A stretch of 64,000 nt of DNA from Trema orientale (taxonomy: Eukaryota; Streptophyta; Magnoliopsida; Rosales; Cannabaceae), in the NCBI GenBank assembly GCA_002914845.1, contig JXTC01000051.1:997676-1061675 (forward strand), in the 5' to 3' direction. Position 1 is the first letter of the stretch; each line of letters opens with the position of its first letter. Of this stretch, positions 48,904-60,328 are shown piece after piece. The notes under the pieces were generated by a model. It was not told the origin of the DNA. It saw only the letters and a list, made by a program, of their open reading frames with translations, and did no database searches. The translations under genes and the position numbers were made by a program.

Positions 48904-49386
48904 AAAATAAACAAATTTTTTTAGTAACTAATCTATGTGTTAATCTTTTGTTTATTTCATCTCTGCTCGTATGTCCTTTAGTGAATTACAGATGAACCAT
49001 TTTTTAAAAAAATTACAAAATATTTTTTGAAAAAGAAAATGTGAATTTTGGCCCAACTACTAACCAAGGTTTTTACGTGGAATCAATGTGTCACACGTTT
49101 AAATCCCAAAATATGTTAACCAAGGCTAAACAAGGTACATTTAGCCAAAAAAAAAAAAAGGTACAATAGGATAAAAGGCAGTACACAATTGGGCAGTATT
49201 CCGTTTGGCTATTCCCTGGATGTCTCTATCATCTACTATGAAAGTTATTAACTTGTGGACGATAATAGACTATTTGTTGAATCTTCATGATTTTACAATC
49301 TTAGGATTTTGATCTAATGGTAAAAAAACAATCGTATGGGTAAGATTGATTTTAGCACTCTTACAGTAAAATTTTTCCTTTTTATT

Positions 49387-50740
49387 ATACATTCTGTTTG
49401 ACTCTTAATAAAAAGAAAAAATTACACATATTTTCTCTTCTCTATTGATTTAAATAATATATCAAATTTTGAATAGTTCTTCTAAAATACATTCTTATAT
49501 AATGTACAACTAATTTTGTTTAACTAATAATTTTCAAGTTGCTTCCATTCGTGTTGTAGTCTTTTTATAGTGTTGACTTATGAAATAAGTACCACAGAAG
49601 AAGAGAATAGTTTTCTCATATGTACTTCTTTCTGTTAATAATAAAACAGAGTACATAACACATAAATGAAACCTTTTTTTTTTTTTAGTTTGGAGATAAA
49701 ATGACAAAATTTAAAGTTTAAAATCCAAAGCGAGATTTTCTCTCTAGTTTGAGGACCAATAGAATCATTTATCCTATTAATTAATGATACAAAGACTAAT
49801 AGAAATTGCATATAAATATACATTTAAATATTATATAAAGAATATATTTAATTGGGAAAATTGCAATGAGTTTTTGTAGGTCGCCTCTCCACCATTAGAT
49901 AAATATATAACATTTATACAATATGTGTTTCAACTTCTAAAATAGTAGATTAGAGAGAACTAACCTGAGCGTTCAAAGAAGACGAAAGATATTAAGATGC
50001 ATAATAAGATCAAAAGAGACCGAAAATTTTTATGCATTCCCACTGGCTTACCGCTTACGTACTTACAAGGCCAATTACATCTTGTATTTATAGCTATATC
50101 TGCTAAAATTTATATATACAAAAAATTGACTATAAAGATTAGATTACAATCAATAAATCCTAATCCTATGAAAGCAATATTGATACAAAAGTTCTCAATA
50201 ATAAATAATTTTTTAATTTAGTTATCCAATCTTTGGTAAAATACAAATATAACAACACTTATCGGCTTTAAGAGTGTTACAAAAAGTATCCAAAAAAAAT
50301 AATCTATCAAGATAGTATTTAGTTTTAACTTAAGCTATTTGACGACGTTGATGAGTTTTGAAAATGGAGACGCATATATGTAAATAAAGTATTGAGTTTT
50401 GCTCAATTTTATTCATCATTTAACCTTTGGAATCTCAAATGTAAAATTTACATCCTTATAAAATTATGAGGAAAAAACCAAAACTATTCATTCAGTTTTA
50501 GTCAAAAGCGACATTTACCCTATGTTCTAGTGATAACTGATAAACACAATATTCATATATATATATATATATATATATCTTTAATTTTATTTTATTTGTT
50601 TTTTTATTAATTATTTTTACCTAATTAAATGTTTTTATTGATAAGGAAAATAACAGCTCTTTTGAGGACAAATTGCAAAGTGGAGGATAAATGAAGACAT
50701 AAACGATAACCCAAAGTAAGTTATTTTGCTTGGACTAATT
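49387..50740. other. AT-rich intergenic DNA
   Basis: An (AT)n tract near 50555-50578. Open frames here lack domains and splice context. No gene supported. Confidence 0.4.
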
Positions 50741-51275
50741 AATTTTGAGGAAATTTTATTTTATATAGTAAATTTACCAAACAAAATGAAAAATCTCAGA
50801 TTTAAAATATTTGATAAATCTCTGATTTATTTAGAAAAATATTATTTTTAAAATATTTAGAAAATATCACTTTTTTACTAATTAATGAGATATTTGAGTT
50901 AATTAGACTAGTTACCTTAGGTAAATTGACTAGTTACCTCAAGTAACTCGATTAGTTACTCCAAATAACCAAACTGGTTATCTCGAGTACCATTAAAAAG
51001 CACCATTTTTGAAGTACTATATATTTTGAGATATGGTATTGTTCTAACGAAATTTTTTAAAAGTGAGATGGTACTAAATCAATCCAGACTTGTTCAAAAT
51101 AATTCAGCCCATCTGGCTATTTTCAAGAGTTTTGGACACCTATACCTATTTTTTAAAAAATATTACCAAATTTACGACCTTTCAAAATAATAAAAATTCC
51201 GTACGATCTTTTTAAGGCATTTTTCTAAATACTTTGGGAGCTAGAAAATGCGGTAGCATTTTAGTAAATAAGCCA
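50740..51275. repeat. GTAACC/CTCGAG-core repeat plus TTACGACC module, second locus
   Basis: The core has 'gactagttacc', 'gtaactcgattagttactcc' and 'ggttatctcgagtaccatt'. It is followed at about 51170-51275 by the module also found at 6230-6365 ('ttacgacctttcaaaataat', 'cgtacgatctt'). The same two parts in the same order imply one ancestral composite unit. Confidence 0.6.
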
Positions 51276-51286
51276 TCTTTTTTTTT

Positions 51287-51930
51287 TTTTAACAAGAAAC
51301 CACCAAGCTTTCCTGAAAACCAATTTGGTTTTCTATTAACAGAATGTCCTGTACATAAGTAAATTATAAGAAACAGCCAACTGGGGCTAGCTTAGTTAGT
51401 CCAAGGCTTAAGGGATGTGTGTGTGAGTTTGAGGGAGTCAGGGATTCAAACCTTGGTAGTGTGTGTATTATTTTCCTTTAAATTTGTAGTAAGTAGTGGT
51501 CATTAATTAAACCCCACTTTTTAAAAAAAAAAATTAAGTAAATTACAAGAAACCACAAAGGTTTCCTAGAAACCAGTTTGGTTTCTTTTAGCAGAATGTC
51601 CTGTACGTAAGTAAATCACAGGAAATCACAAACATTTTCTGGAAATCATTGTGGTTTCTTTTTTACAGAATGCCCTCTAGCTAAATAAATCACAAGAAAC
51701 TATCGTGATTTTTTTTTTGCAACATGTCATGTAGTTAAGTAAATCACAGGAAACTACGAAAGTTTCCTAGAAATCATTGTCGTTTCCTTTAGCAGAATGT
51801 CCTGTAGTTAAGTAAATCACAAAAAACCAAAAAAGTTTCCTGTAAACTATTGTGGTTTCTATTTTAATGCCCTCTAGCAAATTAAATCATAGGAAACCAC
51901 AAAAGTTTCTTAAAAACTAATTTGTTTTCT
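51287..51930. repeat. Tandem array of about 73-bp units
   Basis: 'agtaaatcacaggaaaccac' and variants recur near 51539, 51611, 51684, 51739, 51812 and 51883 (spacings mostly 71-73, one of 55). Each unit holds 'aagtttcctagaaaccattg', 'tggtttcttttagcagaatg' and 'tcctgtag'. A SINE interrupts the second unit. Confidence 0.8.
51375..51534 (+). mobile_element. tRNA-derived SINE inserted in a tandem-repeat unit
   Basis: The head has 'tagcttagttagtccaaggc' (A box) and 'gattcaaacc' (B box). The 3' body ('attttcctttaaatttg' ... 'ggtcattaattaaaccccac') is shared with the SINE at 41291-41482; the tail is A-rich. Flanks 'taagtaaattataagaaac' (51356-51374) and 'taagtaaattacaagaaac' (51535-51553) differ at one base and together restore one array unit. 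Confidence 0.8.
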
Positions 51931-52330
51931 TGGAAACCAGATTAGTTTCCCAAATTGGTTTCTCGTTACTAAATAAATTAGTAACCAATTACTAGATTAA
52001 TTTCTGGTTATAAGTAGAAATTAATTTGGTTTTTTCTTTTAAGAGTAGTCGATAACAATTTTTAAAAAAAATGTCAAAAGCCAAATTAGTTTCTCAGAAA
52101 CCAAATTGGTTACTCAAAAACCATATTGGTTTCTCAAGTTGGTTTCTTGTTGCTAACCAAATTAGTAACCAACTATTAGATTGGTTTCTGATTACCTAAT
52201 AGAAACCAAATTGATTTTTAGTTTCAAGAGTAGCAAGTAATCATTTTCTTAAATAAACAAGATAGTAAGTATTCAGTTTCTCAGTTATCAGATTAGTTTG
52301 TCGTTACTAATCAAATTAATTATTAAAAAA
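51931..52330. repeat. Longer-period repeat of AACCAAATTGGTTTC words
   Basis: 'ttggtttctcgttactaa' near 51957, 'ttggtttcttgttgctaacc' near 52139 and 'gtttgtcgttactaatc' near 52298 mark two to three degenerate units of about 160-185 bp. Vocabulary is close to the array at 7310-8880. Confidence 0.6.
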
Positions 52331-52613
52331 AGGCAATTATAACAAATGCACTAAGAGAAAATTTAAAAATAAAGGAAGTATCTGACAGCAAACTCATCCT
52401 TTTTCTTCATTTAAAAAGCAATGAGCATAAAAATAACTGTAGTCAATTATGTGTATTTCAAAATAAATGCACTTTATTTTGGATACTAGAAATCTGACAG
52501 AAATATCATGATAAGCCATCATTCCAAAACTTGTATAACAACAGTAAATCATATTGTAACCCCATTTTGGGTAGAATAGTTTCAATAAAAATCCTATAAC
52601 AATTAATGATCAT

Positions 52614-52717
52614 CTAATTAATATGCCAACCAGCAAGAACCAGTGCCTTCAACAAGATTGTACTCGCACATATACCATGCGCCATTATCAAGGTTGACTT
52701 AGCTCCCTCAAAGCACA
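52614..52717 (-). pseudogene. Possible orphan last exon (weak)
   Basis: On the minus strand, after an acceptor-like 'tttttttgcatcag', an open frame reads CFEGAKSTLIMAHGICAS then TILLKALVLAGWHIN and stops. It is hydrophobic and coding-like but I do not recognise it, and no joining exon was found upstream. A second acceptor-like site (53222, 'tctctcttag') precedes a short frame reading HESMYVDDEPDEGI. These may be relics of one gene, or chance. Confidence 0.2.
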
Positions 52718-53619
52718 CTGATGCAAAAAAAAAGCCAGTAATACTTGATATATTTTTGAAAGTACTAATATCCACATCTATGAAAAAGGATAAATAAAAA
52801 GTAAAAGCAAAAATCTTATCTTCTCTTCTGCAACCACCATTGTTGGGGTTACAGAATGATAAAGCAATTCAAGAAAAGATCGATCCAGCAAAAGAATCAA
52901 AAGACAAAAAATTTCTCTTATAAGCTACATTTTTCCAGGAATATGCTCCCCATCTAACAAATATAAACTCAATGACACTTCATCAAGATATCAATGGGGT
53001 TACAGAATATTTAGCAACAATCTCCAATAAAAATATTTCATTAATAAATGATATGGCTCTGATTTAGAAGCAATGCCAAGATAGGTACGTATCTCAATCA
53101 AAACCTATAAATTAACCCATAGTAAATGAATCCTCATCTGGCTCATAGCGAATCTATGGCGATCATATCCCCTCATCAGGTTCGTCGTCAACATACATGG
53201 ACTCGTGGGTCCTCGGATCTAAGAGAGATAAGACGACAGAAAGAAAGGAAGACCTATATTGTCATTTTTCTTAAAAAAAAAAAAAGACCGTATGAAATTT
53301 ATTCAATAACATTACATCGTATTTTTGTCTTTATTTTTTAAGAGTTCATACTCGGTGTCAGTTTCCCTATTTTCAAGGAAAAAGAACATTCAGTATGACT
53401 TTTTGCAAAATATTACCAATAATACACTCCAATCATTGGACTTATTTCAGTACGGTGTTTCTTAGAAAAATACCACTTTATCTTTTCTTTTTTTCCCTCT
53501 CTTCCTTGTTGTGTCTCACTCAGACATAGCACATCGCTGGCCACTCCATGAAATTGTGGCTTGCTGACAACTTCTCTTCCTATTACCAGGCTCGTTATAC
53601 TAAGCAAGTACAGTAAGAT
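52718..53619. other. Intergenic DNA
   Basis: Composition is slightly less AT-rich than around it, but nothing can be modelled as a gene. Confidence 0.35.
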
Positions 53620-54330
53620 TGGTTACTGGTTTCATTCACTAAATTGGCTATTAGTTTTTAGTCACCCTTATGGTTGATGAAAACTAGTCATCAATTAGTA
53701 ATTAGAAATTAGAAATTATATTTGATACTGATTTCTAATTACTTAGTGTGGTTATTGGAAACCAATAGTCAATTTACACTGGAAATTAGATTAGTTTCTG
53801 GTTTCTAATTACAAGATCAATCTGCAAATAGAAGCCAATAACTTGACTGCTATTAGCAATTTGAAGAGATTCAATGAAAAAAGATTGCTTATGGATAATA
53901 TATATATATATATCTATATATATATATATTCTTGAAACTAATAACCAAATTAACTACTGAAAATTAGAAATCAGTAATAAAATTAGTTACTGGAAATCAA
54001 TAGCTAAATTGATTACTATAAACTAGAACTAATCACTAATGTTGTAACTAGTCACTTGAACTAATGGAGTTCTCTTGAAGCCAACAACGAAAATGGAGTT
54101 CTTTTGAACTAATTACTAATGTTGTAACTGGTCAATCTTGAAACTATTAATCAAATTGGTTACTGGTTATTATTAAAACCGAAAACATATTTAGTAAGTG
54201 AAAACAACCATTCACTAATATTATAATTGGTCATTCTTAAAAATAGTAACTAAATTGGTTATTAGAAACCAGAAATCCATACCAATATTAATTTGTAACT
54301 AAATTAGTGTGGGATTATTGGAATTAAATG
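53620..54330. repeat. Degenerate array of GGTTACTGG / AACCAATA words
   Basis: Short phrases such as 'attggttactgg', 'gaaatcagtaataaaattag' and 'aactaatcactaatgttgta' recur irregularly, with an (AT)n tract at about 53898-53930. It resembles the arrays at 7310-8880 and 51287-52330 in wording but has no fixed period that I can measure. Confidence 0.5.
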
Positions 54331-57300
54331 AGTTCAAATATAATTACTTATAATATCATACAAAGTGGTTCTTTATATTTGAATTTTAAATAAGATTAAC
54401 ACTTTGACTAAATTTTAATTTCTCTACTTAACAAAATTATTTCTATTAGGGATATGATAAATTAGTTACTAATTACCTAAAAACAATTTTTGTTTGCTAA
54501 ATTTAATAGTCTTTTTATACTAGAAAATTCGATGTTAGAAAGTACAACAGAATTTGTTGATGGAGAAAAAAAATATAAATCCATATAAGACTTTTTGCTA
54601 CAAAATATCTTGTGGCTGAAGATGTTGTATTTGTTTTCATAACAAATAACTTGGTAACAAATGTAATTTATATTTTTTGCAACTAATATTTTGGTAACAA
54701 AATGTCTTATATTGTTTACTACTAAATATTTGGAAGCAAAAAATCTCATTTTATAACCAAATAATTTTAGTAGCAAATAACCTGAATAACATATTTATAT
54801 ACCTTCTTTATTGATTTAGCCCCAATATATACGTCACCCTTATCGATCTCTAAATAAAATCATACAATAAACCATATTGCTTTATTTCTTTGCAGAAGAA
54901 AATTCATGTGGCCCAAGGATTCATAACATAAGTAGAAAAGATGTTATCTTAATCTTAATAACCTTCATAACATCCAATAAGAACAAAACTTTAGAGTAAT
55001 ACTTCTAAGAGATCTGTTTTAGTGAGTATTACCAAATAATCAATTAACTGATTCATGTAATAATTAATTAATTATGTTGTAACATGCATATGAAATAATG
55101 TATTGCTATACGAATACTTTTGTTGCAACAGAACATGAAAAATAAAGAGAGAACACAAGACACTTTTAATGTAGTTTATATCTCTCCTACTCCGCGGGAT
55201 CACACCTAGAGAAATAAACACTATTAGTAAAGAATATATGAATACAAACTCCAATTGACTTAAGAAATAAAAAGAATCCCTCCTTTTAATCGTCGTAATG
55301 AGTTGTATTCTCCCCATCAACATCTTTAGCGAGCTCCCTTCGACTTATTTTGATCCTTCATTCGTGAACTCCTTTTACAGCTATGGATCAATCTTCTCCT
55401 TAATATATGATGTTATTCCTCTCGAAGAACACGAGCACTAAAAAATAGACAATAAACTAGCTCTCTAAGACTTAAATGGGTATAGAATACACTCTACCCC
55501 TTACAAAATAAAAACTTCCTATAATAGATTTTTCTCTCAAAAATCTCTTAGAGCTTTTATAAATGAAATTCCAACACCTTGAATGACCTCTGCAGTGTAA
55601 AAAGGCTAAAATAAAAAATGAAAAGAGTTAAAAATAAAATTAACATCTTTTCAAAAATATGTAATCTGCAAGAAAATTATTGCAATAACTTTCTAAACAG
55701 TTACCAAAAAATTATCCAGATTCATGGACACTCCTTGGATATATTTTGGCTAGCTATAATCATTCAATTAAACCTGCCAAATATTAATAATTAATATAGA
55801 AAGTCATATCCTTATTAATATCAAACACATACCAAGATTGAATGAAATTTTCAAAACTTTCCTAGAATATCCAATCTTGTTGCAACAGATACCAAATCAC
55901 AACAACTCATGCCAATTAACTAATATAATATCTATTTATTAACAAGAAAATGTCCAGCAATTAATTGGCGAAAATCTTCAGGAATTCTCTTAAGAAATCT
56001 TTCCAAATTTATTAGTCCAATTAGGATAAATCAGATATCAATCATAGACAATAAAATGAGGAAATGGTGATGATATATATGAAAAATATTAAAAAGAATT
56101 GATAGGAAATTGATAGGAAGAATAACATATTCATACTGAGTAGCTAAACACAAAATTCATTTTATATTTCACCTATACAATCGCCAGAATCAATAAATAT
56201 GAAAAGTAAACATGTTTGGAAAAATTGCAAAAAGTTCCCATGGAGAGAAAATCACAAGTTCAATTGTTGCAAAACAACAGCTTCATCACACTTGAGCACT
56301 TGAGTTCTTAACACTTTACCATTAAAATGTCAAACTCTTGGATATAACAATCTTTTCCTAATAATCACATTATCTTTAGTAAAGATGATTTTATTCTCCT
56401 CAAAGGATACTCCCAATCATGCTTTGTTCTGACATATATGGAGGTATAATGCTTGAAACATGGAGTGCATTTCTTAGTGAAAGAGATTTCTAAGAGATCA
56501 ATTTGATGATAACACTCTACAATAACCCGAAATTGGGATAGATCTCATATCATCTATAAAGGTATATTTTTCCTCTTCCCTTACAAGTCTATAACCACAA
56601 AATGCACTTCTTATACCATAAACTTCTCGGTAGCCTCACACTCTACTAACTATTCATTGTTCCTCGTGGGAGACTACCACAAAATAAAATTTCATCTTCA
56701 ACTAAATTAGTTTTTGGTGGGTTCTCATCTCCCCAGTTATATCTCGTCTAAATGAAATTTCAATCACTATTTTCCAGTACAAAGCATCTTAATATATTCT
56801 CATAAGAATCATTGACCTTCAATGTAATTTACTTGGAAATATAAAATTTATCATTACTTGGAAATATAAAATTTCTCTCAAAATTATTGAGTCTTACTAA
56901 TATTGCTTTTTATCTCATACCTTATTTGTGCTTTTTTGTTAACCATAAATATAGTTAATATATATATATATGGTTGCCAATCTAATAGGTATTTTTTTTT
57001 TAACCTATGGGTAGGTATTTTTTTTTTAGCCATTAGATTATCATCTAATAGTGATCCAACAGCTACAATGAAGTGCATAAAAAGACGTGCATCATTAATG
57101 TTCTTTCTCTCTCTTACTTTTTACAATAAAAAAATGTGCATGCTAAATTTTTATTAGCCAAATTGATACTTATGCATAGTTAAAAAAAAAAAAAACCTAC
57201 TGAATTGATATATATATATAGTTGGTTAATCCTCATATTAAGTGTAAATAAATAGCAACATTCATATATATCTTTTCTTACGATTGTTGGAAAAACTTAC

Positions 57301-58059
57301 TCAAAAAATATGGAAATTGCAACGGGTTCTGCAAACAAGTATGCACAAACTATTGCAGAATAAATCTGCACAAACATTAAACAATTATTAATTATGGTCG
57401 AAACGTATAAGCAATAACTGTAAAAAAAGATTCTGCTTCTTTTAGATAATGTCAGTGTGCAAACAGACTTTACGGCAATCTTCCCTCCAAGATATAATAA
57501 CCATTTCTCGATTAAAGGCATACTCCCTAAAATGAAGGATGGACAATGATCTCACAGAAAATATCTCTAGCAAAATCTCACTGCAAACGACACTTTTCTC
57601 TTTTCTAATCTTCCTTCTTTTTAAGTAATATAGTCACTCAATTACATATATACATTTAAATATATACATATATATACACATATATTTCTTTCTTGGTTTT
57701 ATATTTTGCTGCTGCTATATATATAACAACAGAAAAGCATCTTTTTCTTTGCATTCCTTTTTTCTAATCTTTATATATCATTATAAAATAATAACACGAA
57801 GAAAACCAAAACTAAAAGAAAGCATATTATCTTTTACTCTTTCTTTTTCTTAGCTTATATAAACATGGAATATTCCTTTTACATTTCCCTTTTCATAACG
57901 TTTATACATATAATATAAGTATTTTGGAATTTAATAAAAATACAATACTAAGAGCTGCTTTAATGGAGTATTCTTTATACATAATTTAATAATTTTTCAT
58001 ATGCTAGGCGCGCTAGTCTTAAGCTTTGACTTTTTCAATATGATACATGATTTTTAACC
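54331..58059. other. AT-rich intergenic DNA
   Basis: 54600-54790 holds degenerate repeats of 'aacaaataacttggtaacaa'-type phrases. 55100-55600 is less AT-rich and could be old retroelement DNA, but no terminal repeats or protein similarity could be fixed. No gene is supported. Confidence 0.35.
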
Positions 58060-59480
58060 ATATCTAGTTGCCCCAGTTGCGAGGTGAGTTGTTGGCTACA
58101 AACTTGCACAACTCTAATAAGCCTTCTTTTTTTTTGTTTTTTTTTTTTTTGTTTTTGAGTATTTCAGATAGAGGAAATTCACTTCTATATGAAGAGTGCT
58201 CTTTTTACCACTGTATCAAATTACATGCCTTGATCCGCCTTTTTGGGTTTGCACTTATTCATGACCAAGATAAAGATCTTTTATTTTCAGTTCTTCTTTT
58301 ATTGATGGTAGACTTTCTCCAATTGCTTGTGTATGTTGGATTACTTTCCTTAATTAACACAAGATTATCAATTTCAAAGCAAAGCTCATTTGCTTCTCTC
58401 TAGAGTTGAAATACCTTCAAGCTGTTATCTTCATTTGAGCTTGAATTAGGGGTGGCAATATAGGTCATGACACGATAATACGACTCGAAACCCACACGAT
58501 TAGCTGAACCTGCTTGACACGAAATTGACTCGAATTGACACGATTAAGTAATTTTTTAATAAATTATATTAAATAATTATTTTCAAAAAAATATTTTTTC
58601 ATGAATTTCTTGTAAATAAAATAAAAAACATAAAGCTAATGAACTAATTTCTCTTACTATAGTAAAACTTAATTAAAAAAATCGAGTAAACTAACAATTA
58701 TACTATTTATATACGTTTTGACCCATCAATCTGCACGTCGTTTTCATTAAATAGGTGCACGTAGGTTAACCTGTTAACGACACGATTTAATTAGGTTAAA
58801 CACGACACGACATAGATTGCCACCCCTAGCTTGAATTCTCCACTTTTAGGCCAGATCAAGTTCTAAATTCATCTTACTCGAAAGAAAAAAAAAAAGAAAA
58901 GTTCTAAATTCATCAGCTTGTGATTTCATTTTGACCATAGAATGTCCTTCTAAGTGGGGGCAGACCGAATTCGACAGGAATATTCATAGCTTCAGCTGCG
59001 TATATTATTGCAAGCTACGTTTCTCCAACTGTTGTGAGCTTGTTCTGGTGGCGACCTGGGAATAGTTACGAAGCGATGGCATTTATCATAGCTCCCTAGA
59101 GACCTTCATTGCATCCTTTTTCATTGCTAGCCAGTAACATCCTTGCTTTAGTGTCTTGTATGCTACGGCTTGCCATCATCCACTTTGATTCCAGCACGTC
59201 TAGTAAGAGTTCTGCTTTTCCTTCATCATGGTTTGGTTAAGCCTCTTCTGTATCATGTTGTAGTCTTCGATTTGCAATTTGGCGAGTCATCTTGACACTG
59301 GTCTATTTGATAGGGTGTCTTTGCTCTTACCTCTCATTTTACCACCTGGTATTTGATTGATCAAAAACCATGGTATCAACATATGGCAATGGAGTGTGTC
59401 GTGAGATCCATGTTTCTGCTTTGAGGAATTTGTAAATCGCTTGTAGTTTTAAGTGCATATATAGCTACATTTTAATTACC
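58060..59480 (-). mobile_element. Fossil fragment of a Ty3/Gypsy LTR retrotransposon (pol region)
   Basis: On the minus strand short stretches read like the RNase H to integrase part of plant Ty3/Gypsy pol, including a 'GCYWLAMKKDA' phrase typical of the integrase zinc-binding region. The fragment is broken in many places and old. No LTRs are recognised. A hAT-type MITE (58447-58828) is inserted in it. Its outer limits are approximate. Confidence 0.5.
58447..58828. mobile_element. hAT-type MITE, copy 3 (diverged), inserted in a retroelement fossil
   Basis: Perfect 8-bp target duplication GCTTGAAT at 58439-58446 and 58829-58836. Ends TAGGGGTGGCAATATAGG and, on the other strand, TAGGGGTGGCAATCTATG. 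It shares the CACGACACGA-type ends of copies 1 and 2, but is shorter (382 bp) and lacks the dense CGGGT arrays. Confidence 0.9.
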
Positions 59481-60039
59481 TATATGCTTCTAGTAGTTCT
59501 GGTGTGGTTCTAGTGGTCCATATGTTAAATGGGTTAGCATGTGAGAAAACGGAGTTACACGAAATTTGCTTAATTTTTTTCCTTTTTCGTTATTCTACCC
59601 TCAAACTTAATAATGATGTAAAATCTTTATCCTTAGAACAAAACTAATATTTTCTTCTTTCTCTTATATAATATATATATATATATCTAAAATTTTCCAA
59701 TTTTAAAGCTGGAAAATTATCAAAGAAAACAACATAAAATTTTCTTTGTAAAAAGTTACGAGTAGAAAAATCCTATAGTCAACCTTATCAAAGCTTTATT
59801 CAACTATAGGCTTGTATTACATAAATTTTTGTTCTACAATTTTCCTGTAACTAATTACAATTGAACTTTACGGAACACCAAGTGTCATTGAAGACTGCAG
59901 GGCATTCCGATAGAGAGACATGCAGCATGAGGGTGACATGAACTTGAGGACTTCGTAGTAGAGGAACTTTGTATATAATCTATAAAGGTTAATTTTATGG
60001 AATTCAAAAATACGAATGAAGTATAATAAGAAGAATAGC
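59481..60039 (-). other. 3' flank of the C2-domain gene
   Basis: Spacer and likely 3'UTR of the minus-strand C2 gene; a short (AT)n near 59668-59686. No other gene. Confidence 0.4.
59795..59800 (-). terminator. Candidate poly(A) signal of the C2-domain gene
   Basis: AATAAA on the minus strand about 240 bp past the stop codon. Plausible distance, not proven. Confidence 0.35.
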
Positions 60040-60297
60040 TTAATTTGTTGATGATCTTCTGCTTAAGGAAGGAGATGAGTTGAATATCTCCTGACCAAGT
60101 TCCTTTATTTTGTTGAGAAGAAGCATTTGCTCGGTCTCGAGCTGAGCCATGTACTCTTCTTGCATATCCTCGAGGCTTTCCAACTCGCTCAAAGACGTCG
60201 ACAATTCTTCAAGATTGCCATTGTTGATTAAAGACTGAAACTTGATCATTGTTTGTTTCATCTAACCAGCATTTGTCCAAGAAAACAGATGTTAAAA

Positions 60298-60328
<31 letters not shown>

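Larger units (their letters stand above)
45058..49377. mobile_element. 4.3-kb non-autonomous Mutator-like element (MULE) with nested insertions
   Basis: Perfect 9-bp target duplication CTTTTTATT at 45049-45057 and 49378-49386. Outer ends are GGAGAATTCTATTGTAGGAG and, on the other strand, GAAAAATTTTACTGTAAGAG, then GCTAAAATCA in both. Inverted similarity is strong again from about 45255 to 45491 against 48905 to 49175 ('gttgggccaaaattcac', 'agattagttactaaaaaaat'), giving terminal repeats of roughly 430-470 bp with a diverged middle. No MURA-like transposase frame is seen. Inside lie a fold-back repeat with a hAT-type MITE, a second MULE and another fold-back repeat. Confidence 0.85.

Noticed and set aside
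55072-55890. Possible solo LTR with TGTTG...CAACA ends
   Set aside because: Flanking 5-bp sequences do not match and no related copy is in the window; not supportable.
58068-58403. Plus-strand frame of 111 aa
   Set aside because: Lies antisense to the retroelement fossil and in T-rich DNA; no domain.
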